A stretch of 64,000 nt of DNA, from contig NC_056522.1 in assembly GCF_019175285.1 (NCBI RefSeq), positions 61,927,468 to 61,991,467 of the forward strand, read 5' to 3'. The translations under genes and the position numbers were made by a program. The notes beneath the pieces are model-generated. The model saw only the letters and a list, made by a program, of their open reading frames with translations, was not told where the DNA came from and did no database searches. This stretch comes from Sceloporus undulatus (Eukaryota; Chordata; Lepidosauria; Squamata; Phrynosomatidae). Positions 23,801 through 35,800 of this stretch are shown piece after piece; position 1 is the stretch's first letter, and each line of letters begins with the position of its first letter.

Positions 23801-26800
23801 CTGAGGCAAAAAGAAGCAAATAGTAGCTACCATTCCATATTTTTCCAAGTTTAAAACTGATCAGTTACTTGAATCTAGGACTGCCTGTTGATATGCAGTG
23901 TAGTACAGTATTACATAATGGTAGTTTTACCTTTATCTGTGCTTCCAGTAGCATGCAATTTTAAGACCTTTCATATCGATTTGACTTGTACAATTTTGTA
24001 AAAGTTATGCCACAGATTTAGAAAATGTTGTCACAAGGATGCTTAAGGTAAATTGCATCCAGGCACCAGTGTCATCTTCCATGATAAGGGTGTTTGCTTT
24101 GGGGGCACTGCTAGTCTTGTTGGATTTTTAACCAGTGACTGCTAAGGAGTGATTATTAATCTGCCATAGTACTGACTAAGGAGCCAATAGCCTACAAGGC
24201 AGATTCAGTCCAACTTAAGATATTTATTAAGAGTGCAAATTCAAGATTTTTTAAAAAGATAAGTAATATACAGAAGAAGTTACATCCACAATAGAGACAC
24301 TGCTTCAGTTAGAGTAATAAAACAGTAGTAAAGCTCAACCATCCCAGTCATTTAAAAGAGAAACTAATTCTTCCCTTCAAGTCCCTCAGTTGCATAAATG
24401 CTGACATATAAATAATGTTAAATTTTTATTATTATTCTTAAAACTAGATATGACCACTTGTTCTAGAATGGATACATCCTCTCTGTTACTTATTTTTGCA
24501 AGGATTACAATAACTAGACTGGGACACATTTGCTATGTACACTTAGTTTACCTGAGCGTGGTTATCGCTTGTGCTTTTCTAAGATACCTCATTATTCACT
24601 TCCTCTGTTCTATCCGTCTGGACTATCTTGGATCCATGTCATCTTGTCAGCACATAAAAACAGCATATACTTTGTAAAATTCCCTACTCTTCAGCAAAGA
24701 AGCAGATCAGCAAAACAGTGACTTTCCTGTTAGAGGAAAGCAATTGGCTTGCATTCTGAGGGGAAATGGCTTCCACATCTGGTATATTCTGAAGAGTTTA
24801 CAAGGGGGGCTGCTAAGATAAGCATCACCACCTCTCTGTCAGCAGAGAAGTTAACATTCAGTTGAATAGAGGGAATAGGACAACACGCACAAAGCTAATG
24901 GCCAGCCCCCCCCTAAACATTTTACTGAAATTATTCCCAGTTTCAGGGGGCCAAAATTCACCCATCTTAATTTAAGCTTAAGAATTCTTATGTGAAAAAC
25001 TTACAGTTCATTTCTACTTTTCTGTACTGGCATCATCCAAGATTCATAGATAAAATATCTTTAGTCTATAGACATATGACCAGCACCAATTAACTTTCTA
25101 ATGCTAATTTACTTTGTAAACACATACAAACCCTAATTCTCAAAGTGTGTATGCTAAAAAAACAACCTAACTATAATTCTCCAAGTTTGTTTAATTAGCT
25201 AGCAAAAGTGATATGTTTATAGCTGTCATCTCATAAATGTTCTGTCTATACTACAGGATGGAATTGGCAGTAACATTTCATATTATGTCTATTCCCTCCT
25301 GAGTATACTTTGAGGGAGAAAAATAGTACTTTGGTGGTTTTTATGTGCTCTTTGGAAGCATTTGGTGCTTCCTCTTCCCCTCAAGTTCCCTCATAATTGC
25401 CTGAAACTTGGCTTCTAAACACCAGTTTGTAAATGGATGAAAACATCATGTACTTGCTTGATTTATTGCTTAGTATGGACAGGGAGATAAAATCTACATT
25501 TTCAGATTTACAACATGAACCTTCTGCAACATTTTTATTACATTTTCTAGTTAGTTTTTTCCCAGGACATACTGGTACTATGAGCTCAAAATACCAATTA
25601 TGATTAATGAACCCATTACTATATTTTTGCGTGAAATGTTACCTGATGTTAGTCAGAGTTTTGACAAAATAACCCTTATGGCCCTAGCCTTCAAAATATG
25701 ATGCCACTCAGAGACAGTTTGTAGAAGGCAGAGAAATATTTTAGATATTATCTGCAGCTGTAATGGGAAGATCAGAAAAAGAGAGTTGTAGTTCACTGAA
25801 GAAGCCTTTTGGAGTACAAAAGCCTTATCTGGGAATTTGATTTAGGATTTTTAGATATGCTACCTGCTGTATAGTGCTCATTCCCTTGTATGTCTGGGAT
25901 TTTTTTTGGGGGGTGGTGGTGGTAGTAAATAAAGCAATTATTATGAAGACTATCGATCTACATGATGAGCAAATAGTTAAAGACTTCTCATACCATGCAT
26001 CAGTCACTGATCAGAATGGAGATTGCAGTCAAGAAATCAGAAGAAGACTAGGACTGGGAAGGGCAGCTATGAAAGAACTAGACAAGATCCTTAAGTGCAA
26101 AGATATATTAGAACTGAACACTAAAGTCAGAATTGTCCAAGCCATAGTATTTCCCATCACTATGTATGGATGAGAGAGCTGAACAGTGAAGAAAGCTGAT
26201 ATAAAGAAAAGCAAGGCATTTGACATGCGGTACTGAAGAAGAGTGCTGAGGATATTGCCAAAAAGACAAACAAATGGTTCCTAGAACAGATCAAACCTCA
26301 CCTTTCCCTGGAAACCATTATGAGTAAATGGAGGTTGTTGTACTTCAGCCACATCATGAGAAGGCATATTTCACTAAAAAGAGACAACAATACTAGAATA
26401 CAGTAGGAAAAGAGGAAGACTGCATACTAGATGGATAGACTCAATTTGGGAGGCCACAATCCTAGCCTGCAAGATCTGCAGGCCCTAAGCAGAGCCGTGG
26501 AAGACAGCAGGGCTTGGAAATGTCTCATTTACAGGGTTGCCATGAATCAAAGTCAACTTGAAGGCAGCTAACAACAACAGTGAAGTCATTAACAATCAAA
26601 ATTTGATGCACTTGGTTTACTAGACAGAGGTGGGTGTATCTGGATAAACTGGCTGGATAGGCTGAAACAGATTTTATTAACATTCTAGATAGCCTGGTGT
26701 GATCTGCTGCTATTCTAACTCTTGGAAGAGAAACTGGATGTGAATGATTATTCTCTGGCATACAATTAACTGTCAGGGATCAAAAATAAAATGGCATTTT

Positions 26801-29800
26801 GCCCAAAATATTATCTGTTGCATATGATATGTGAAATCTGTAAAAAAAAATATTTCTTAACCTTTCTATTCATTGAGAGATCTTGTAGCACCTTTGAGAC
26901 TAACTGAAAGAAAGAAATTGGCTTGTAAGTCAATGTGGGCAGATGGGAAAATTAGGTTCTTTCATTGAGTTCATTATTAAACCAGATATCTGCATAGATT
27001 CATGAGGAAGAAGAAAGTGACTAACTATTCCAGCAAATTAAATTTCAGTACAGGTTGAGTTTCCCTTATCCAGAATTCCAAAATACACCAAAAACTAAAG
27101 CTTTTTTCATGGGATGGCTGAGATAGTGAACCTTTGCTTTCTGATTGTTCAGTGTACTACAGAAACTTTGTTTCATGCACAAAATTATTTAAAATATTGT
27201 ATAATGGAGCTTCTTCCTGTGGTGCGGTTATGACGACGTGAGGCGCCAATGGCGCACTCGCGACATCATAAGCGCCGCGTGACGTGCGGACGCACAGCGT
27301 CTGCTATGTCAATATGGCGGCAGCCGTGTGGAACGGCCGCTGCCATATTATACGTATTGACTACGTACTAGGGTTAGGGGGTGCGGAAGCACTGCCCCTT
27401 CCTAACCCTAATACGTAGTCAATACGTATTTTATGGCGGTTTGTAACCCGCCTTGGTTTTGTTAAGACTTTTGTGGTAAATGGGAGTCAATGCATTTATC
27501 AGAGCCTTCTTCTCAGATAACAAAGGGTCAAATGTGTGAGGAAGTACAGTTACATTTTAATGAAAGTGGCAATTGTCCAATGTGATGAGCCATTGGGGAG
27601 AAAGGAGAACCTTATAGATGGTACTGAGGGGAGGTTTGAAAAGGCCTAGAAAGCAGCAGGTTGGTCCCTGGGCTGGAGCAGGCATGGGTAGGTATTCACA
27701 CTGGTCCATGCTTCAACCCAGGCCTCACAATTGGCACACGCTCCTTACTTGTCGCTTTCACTCAGAAGTCTCCTCCATCATCACATCTGTAAAAATGAGT
27801 ATCATGTTTCCCCATCAGATATGGTGATGGGGAGACTATGAGTGAAAGTGATAGCCAACAAGGTAAGGAGCGTGTGTGGCAGGTGGTGTAAACAGACAGG
27901 TTTTGCTATGGAGTTTCTAGGAAACTCCGTGCAAAGCCAGGGGTATTTTACCCTGAGGTAAAGGTTGCTTACCCTGGGATCAGGCTGGATCCTCTAGATC
28001 CACATCTGGTCTGGCAGGATTGACCCAGTCCTGCCCTGGAAGTTTTGACCTACATCATCTGAATTTGAAGATGCAAGGCTGGGGACAACCCAAGCCTCTT
28101 GGCCCATGCGGACAACCCCTGAGTCAAAGCTGCAAAGCCAACAACTTGAAGCAAAAACCCATGCCTAGAATCAAGGACCAATTGTTTTATAAGGGTTCGG
28201 TAAAGAAGCTGGCTAATCCTGGGGAAATTATTTTAATTTTAATACAATTGCCATATTCTTGCAGCCAGCATGGACAAGAGCTCTGGTGGCTGGGTGATTC
28301 TAAGAGTTGTAGATCAACAAGAGCTTTTCTGTACTCTGGAGCCTCTGTGAGTGAAAGTGAGAGCTCTGCATTATCAGAAACTGCAAGGGATTGGAGAAAG
28401 GATGCCAGTTCAGGATTCTCTCAAGCCCTGAGGTTTCCAGGCCAAGAGGGCTAGGAATGGCCCTTGATATTAAGTACCAGACACAGTTGCTCACAGTTTG
28501 TCATTCAAACACACAGAGTCACAGAACGTTTTTTTCCTGTTTGGAAATTAAGGTAGAAATCTTAGTGAAAGGGGCTGTTCCTGGATCAAGGTGAAACAGA
28601 GGATTATTCCTTCTCACTTAGGGAGATGGGATAAGGAATTTAATCTAGCCTGATTGCTTCTAGCCAGAAGGTGGATGAAGCAGAGGAGGAGGAGTGAGCC
28701 CAGGCACCACAATGACTGAGAGGGAAGGAGGATGCTAATTAAGTAATTAAATAGACCCCTGGAATCATAGAAGCATAGAGTTGGAAGAGACCCCAAGGGC
28801 CATCCAGTCCAACCCCCTGCCATGCAGGAATACAACCAAAGCACCCCCAAAAGATGGCTATCCAGCCTTTATTTAAAAACCTCCAAAAGAAGGAGACAAC
28901 CACACTCCAAGGAAGCATATCTCATTGTTGAACAGCTCTTACCATCAGGACGTTCTTTCTAAAGTTTTCATGGAATCTGTTTTCTTGCCCCTCCATTCTC
29001 ACAAACTTGAGATCCGCAGTCTTGAATATTCATGGAGGGGCAACCTCCGTTAAATTCAATGGGGCACGCCCATGCGCGCACTCACAGACACATGTTCTAT
29101 TCAAGCCTATTGGGCTTGAATATTGGCAAGTCTCCATTTTCATGGGGGGGTCTGGAATGGATCCCCAGGAAAAACAGAGTGCCAGCTGTAGTTTGAATCT
29201 ACTGCTCTGTATCCTAGTCTTTAGAGGAGCAAAAAACAATCTGGCTCCTTCTTCCATATGACATCCTTTCAAATATTTAAACGTGTCTATCACGTTAGCC
29301 TTCTCCTCCCCAGGTTAAATATACTGAGCTCCCTAAGCTGCTTCTCATGGGGCATGGCTTCCAGACTCTTCACCATTTTGTTTTCCCTCCTCTAGATACA
29401 CTCCAGTTTATCAATATCCTTTCTAAATTGTGGTGCCCATACATTATTCCAAGGCAGAATAGAGTGGTACTATTACTTCCCTAAGTCTACACACTGTACT
29501 CCAGTTGATGCAACCTAGAATCACAATGTTTTTTTCTTAGTTGATGCATCACAGTATTGACTCATGTTCAGGTTATTATGATCTACTAAGATTTCCAGAT
29601 CCCTTTCACGTGTACTGTTGTCAAGTCCAGTGTCACCCATCCTATATCTGTGCATTTCATTTTTTTTTCTGCCTAAGTGTAGTAACTTATATTTCTCCCT
29701 TTTGAAATTCATTTTGTTAGTTTTGGAGAATCTTTGCAAGTTCTAGTAACAAATCAACCTGTGCAAATTCTAGCAAGCCCCTGCTCTACAATCTGGGCTG

Positions 29801-32800
29801 GATATTTCCTGTTGTCCAAATCTGAGCCCACCAAACTGGAGAATTTGCACCCTCATCTCCCATATGGAGATGACCCTTGTAAGGTGGAGACTCGGGCCCA
29901 GCCTCTGAGATCTGACATCCCTAATGGGTAATGATATAAAATTGTAACTGTAGAGTACCCAGGTAAGGGTGACTGTAGACTAGTAGATGACCAGATGATA
30001 GGCTTGAGCTATGGAAATATACAGTGAGTGGCAGAGAATTAGGAAGCTTTGACTGTCTAGAAGTCTGACAGAAGCAGAAGACCTAGGTATGGGAAAACAT
30101 TGTGCAGGAACTAGACTAGAGCACGAGAATGCAAATGAAATGCAGCAAAGAGAAAACAAGCTATAGCATGGATATAATAATATAATAATAATTTATTTCT
30201 ATTTCCCGCCTCTCCCTGCGGATCGAGGCAGGATCACAACAGTATCAACAATACAAAACACACAATAGAATAAAAACAGTATTATTTAACAATACATACA
30301 ATACTAATCAGCCAGCAGTGTTGCTGTAGGTGAATTAAAACATCCAAATCATTGTCTGTTTCCACATTATCAAATTGGAGTGGGAATATTTAACTATAAC
30401 AGGTTGGGTAGGTATGCCCGCTGGAAGAGATCCATCTTTAATGCCTTCTTATAAGCTTCTAGTGTGGTGGTAAGACGGATGTCTTCCGGTAAGTTATTCC
30501 ATAATTTAAGGGCCGCGGCTGTAAATGCTTTGTGGGAAGTAGTGACCAGTCTGGTTTTTGTGTATTCCAGCAATTTCTTCCCTCAGTTTCTAAGAGTGCA
30601 GGGCGGATTATGTAGGGAGAGGTGTTCCCCTTAAGTAACTTGGGCCCAAGCCATGTAGGGCTTTAAAGGTAATGACCAGCACTTTGTATTGCACCCGGAA
30701 GCTAATTGGCTTCATCCAAGACAGCCTGGAGTTGGAAGGCAACTGCCCTCTTGATCACCTTGCCCAAGAATGGTAACAGGAAGACCAGTCTATAGTTGTT
30801 TCTAATCAGGGGATCAAGGGAAGGTTTTTTCAAGAGTGGTTTAACCACTGCTTGTTCAAGTTTAGATGAAATATCCCCTCCCTGAGGGATGCATTGATAA
30901 TGAGTTGAAGTAAGGTTAATACTGCATCCCCTTCCTGGGTGGTCAGCCAAGATGGACAGGGATCTAGAGGGCAATTCATTTTCCTTACACTTCCAAGCAG
31001 CTTGTCCATTTCATCAGTATTCACAAGCTCAAAATGATCCAGACTAACACAGTCCATGGAGTCGCTGAACGCCTCTCTCATAGTTTCTGTTATAGTACCG
31101 GCATCGAGATCAGCTCTTATCTGAGAGATTTTGTCTGGAAAAAAGTCATTGAATAAGTCACAGGAGGCTTTAGTTGGTTCTAAAAGTGGGTTCAGGGTGG
31201 GAGGTTGTTGGGTTAACTCTTTAACCATCCTGAACAGCTCTGCTAGATGAGACTGTGCTGACGCAATACGAGCAGCATAAACGAATTCTTTGCTGCATTA
31301 ATTGCCACTCCATAAGAATGAAGGAGAGTCTTGTCAGATAAGCTGTGATGTCTCTGCCAGTTGCACTCTAGCCATTGAGCAGCTCGCTTCATTTTTTGGC
31401 GATCTTGATAAATTTCTTCATCTTGTGAACACCCATGGTAGAAAAGAGGCTGTATTAAAAGCTGGAAGGGAAAGTTGTAGAAAAAACTGCCAGAAAAGCA
31501 GCAATTATTAGGAAAATTGTTTGAAGATAATCTTCAGAAGCCTTGTATCACAGGCCTGCTACATTTATCAATATGACTGGTCATCTGTAGACATGGGGCC
31601 TTCTCTGTGTTGACCCCTGCTTGTAGAATTTGCTCCCAAGAGAGACAAGGCTGGTTCCATCTGTGGCTGCATTTAAGGGTCTGTTTTTCTTTTTAAATCA
31701 TCTGTTCTCACAGACTTTTAATTGCAAATTGTTCTGATATTTGCTGCTAATAGCAGAGGCGGCAAACTTAGAGTTTTTGCTTCAAGCTATTTCTCAAAAG
31801 GAAGTATAAGCTTTTAAAGTTCACTAGAAATGTAACTTTACAAAGGATTTTAACTGCTGATGTTTTCTGGGTAAACGTTTCAGGGTTAGCAAGAGAAAGT
31901 GTTTGTTGGCATGGTGACTGTTTTCTTTTAAAGGGAACAAAGAAATGTATCTTACTGTAACAATGACACTCAGTAGAATTCAGACCTATTTGCTTTAACA
32001 TGTTAATGACAAGCAAAACCTTTAAGTTTTACAAAGTATCAGGACTGGGGAAAGTATCTAGATTGAGAATTCCAACTGTTGTCTGTAAGTACAGAAGAAG
32101 AAGAAGAAGAAGAATTGGAGGGATTTTGATGTGAATGAACCTTGCCTTCTTTTATTGCAAATTGAGTCTGAGTGGGAATCTTTCTGAGTCAGTAAAAATT
32201 TGGTTCAGGGAGATTTCTTTTTCTTTCAACATGTGGTTTCCATCATCGGGATTTTCAAGGTCTTTATCAATTTGTTCATTTACTGTCTTTCACTAGAAAA
32301 GCTGTTATTTTTTTATAGTAGTGATGCGATGAAACAGCACATTATTTTAACAAAAAAAAAGGGGGGGGGGTTATAATGTAATAGGCCAAGTTTGGAAAAG
32401 TTACTCTTTTGAACAAGAACTTCTTAATCTCCCATCCAGTGTTGCTAATTCTTCTGTTTCTAGTAATGGGTTCTCTGAGTAAGGTATGGGTTACAATAAG
32501 GTAATACCTGCCACAGAGGCCTGTGGCTAGTTTGGGATAGTCTGGTAATGAATCTTCCTTGCAGCTAAGAAGGTTAGGTGATGCTCAAAAAACATGACTC
32601 TCCTGGATCTTCATTTGCAAAACCCCCCCCCCCACATCTTAAGGAGGCCAGGTGTGTGTGAAACATGTCCGAGAAGAACAACAGGCTGTGGTTTTGAGAA
32701 ATAGAGGTAGACACACAGAGTTGATTGTGAGCTCTATAAGCATTTTAAAGTGAAGCTGTCTCCTTAGGGACTTGAAGTGGGAGCAGAAGACCTTGGTTAT

Positions 32801-35800
32801 TTGTTGGAGTTTTCAGAAGTACTGTTACTTGTGTTCAGCTTGTATATTTGCAAATGAGCACATTTTGTGATGTGCCAATAACCCACCCTCCCATAACCTC
32901 CTTTGACAGAAAAACAAGCCAAGACAATTGCTGGACTCTTGCAACTACTCAGTGCCCTAAGAACTGGGATGTGCATAATGCCCTGATGAGATATACAAGG
33001 AGGTCTGTGGAGGTGGACAGTTGATTATTCCTATTTGGACAATCTTCCAGGCATTTCATTCTGTTACCGAGTATGAATTTATATAAAATTTTGGGTGCCA
33101 TGCGGTCTGAAGCCATGACCCCTGACTGACCCCACAGCAAGCCGCCATTAACCTAAAGGCGAGCAGACCACGTAGCCAGCTAAGGCATGGTCTCAGAAAA
33201 AGGTAGATTCAAACCTGTAAGAGGAAGTTTTGGGAGTTTCTAAACCAGATTCGCAGACCCTCTGCAAGGAAGACAATAGATATGGCTTCCTCACTAATGA
33301 GCCAGTGATTAACTTAATGGCTCAGCCATCAAGGTATCTGCTCTCCTGAAAAGTGGCAGACCTCTTGCATTGTGCAACCATTGTGTAAAAGCTCAGCTTA
33401 GACAAAGATAAGCAATCAACGCCTTTGTCCCAACAAGCAGCCGTAGCCTGAGGATAGGTTTAGCCCTATATAAGGTCCCAATTTCCAGCCCTCCAGTGGG
33501 TTTGTTGAGCTTCCAGTTCTGAGCCTGAGTTCCTAGAGCATCCTGCTCTGTTGAAATCACTTGAGCGAAACCAAGCTCACTGTCACTGGGCCTCTAAGTT
33601 AGCTTTGCCCGCCGGAACCCAGCTCCTAAGCCACCGCAGCCGCTCTTTCCTTTCCCTGATCCCACGGCCGTGATCCACTATCCATCCTACATCTCATCCA
33701 GTTCCTTGGAGAAGACGTCTAAGGTAAATATTCCCAACGGTGCCTCTCTCTTCCTTCCTTTACTCCCCGAACTCACCCCTCCCTTGCTATAGCATTGAAT
33801 GTGTGTGTGTGTGATCCCTTTTGTTGTGTGGCTTTAATAAATGTTCATATTTTAATTGCAACTCATTGGCATTCTAGTCTCTTTCTCTTGGGAGTGGACT
33901 AGGCGACCTCTGGTATACACATAGGGACACGATCCTGTGCGTGCGTTGTTAGGACACGCCTCTCGTATTTGAGCTAACTAAAATTCCCCTAATTCGATCC
34001 TTCCTAACAATTCTACAAACCAATTTGTTCTTTTCTTGGCAGCCTACTTAGTCACTGTTGTTCTGGCAGAGACCCTGCTCCCTTTGGTCTGGGAACTGAT
34101 CATTTTCCTTTTGAAAGCTGCCAAGTTGTTTGCCTTGTTAAATCTGATGTTTCCTTCACTGCTGTATAAAATGTTAGTTTGACAGCTTTTTAATATACTG
34201 ATGTTGATACAGTGCCATCCCCTCTGTCAGATCACACATTTGAAATAGTTAATGGAGCCACATTCAAGTAATCTCTTTACCTGTGCCTTAGCATGATACT
34301 GGCCTGTTTTTGACTTCCTGTCTTTAAAAGCAAAATGTTATTTATGATTGTGTTCATGCCAGAAAACCCATCTACCTCACTTGTTTTACACCAGTAGCAG
34401 AAATACTAAGTTTCAAAATCAATGGAAACACATTTTCCTTACATTCCACCCACAACACTGTGCACTTTCTCTCCCGCTCTCTTCTGTTTCACTTACCCGT
34501 CATTCTTTTTTTTTCTTTCGTGCTGCTCCTTCTCCCAGGTGCTTGTAAATAAAATTAATAATTTGCATTGGTTACCTCAAAGATACCTAGTTAAGAATGG
34601 GTGACATTAATATTGAGGTGAGACGTAGCAAAAGCACTCAGAATATAATGCAAAGTTTGACGATACAATATCAATATGATTTCAGAGAAAACATATCAGT
34701 ATAACAATAATCCAAGTTCATGTTCCATCTACAGGGGCAGAAAAGAAAGAAGTTGAATGATTCTGAGCTGGCATCCAGGACGAAATTGATCACACCCCCA
34801 CAACAAGAAATTGGTGATTGGAAGGCAAAAGTAGGAAAAGAGCAAAAATTGTTGGAGAATTTGGCTTAGGATCAAGAAGTGAAGCAGGAGAGCAACTTAC
34901 CAAATTTAATGGGCCCAACAGTTTGCTCATTCAAACACATTCTTCATACAACCAAACAGATGGATGTATACATGGATGTCACTGGATGGCCAGTATAGTA
35001 ATCAGATAGATTGCGTAATTGGAAGCAGGAGATGAAGAAGCTACAGTGGTACCCCGGGATACGAATGCGCCGGGTTACGAATTTTTCGGGATACGAAAAA
35101 ATCCCATAGGGATTTATTGCTTCGGCTTACGAAGGTTTCTTCGGGTTACGAAAAAACCGCGGCGCTATTTTCCGCCACCGGAGGGCAGCAGAGAGCTATT
35201 TTTCCATTAGCGCCTATGGGAATTCGGCTTACGAAGGTATTTCGGGTTACGAAATTAACCGCGGAACGAATTAATTTCGTAACCCGGGGTACCACTGTAC
35301 ATTATTTCTGCAAAACCAAGACCAGGAACAGATTGTGGCACAGAGAATATGGAGGGCAGTAGGATAAGAGGAATACCACAATACAGATGGAATGACTCAA
35401 TCAAGAGAGCCACAGTCCTGAGTTTGAAAACTTGAGCAGGACTGTGAATGACTGGGGCTCTTGGAGATCTCACATTTATAGGATTGTCATTAAGCCAAGC
35501 CTGACATGATGACAAATAAACCTTGAAGATCTGTGACTGCATCAATATAAATATTTTCTCCTGACAGATCACAACTATTTCATTGGGGTTATTAAGAGCT
35601 CAGTGTTAACAAATGGTTTGATATACAGAATCCAACCTGGCCTACTCCATGTGTGTTGGATTGGATGAGAGGATATGAGAGTTGTAATCCAGATGCTCTA
35701 AATGGTGTCAGGTTGAGGGATGCTGATGCAAACTCTCCAGTGCTGCTTTATATAACCTGGTTACATGGAAGGTCTTTGCAAATAAATATAGGTATCTGTG

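Noticed and set aside
22773-25959. A hidden exon in the long featureless stretch of intron 1
   Set aside because: SRD5A2 exons already join in phase without it, and the open frames are short and AT-rich.
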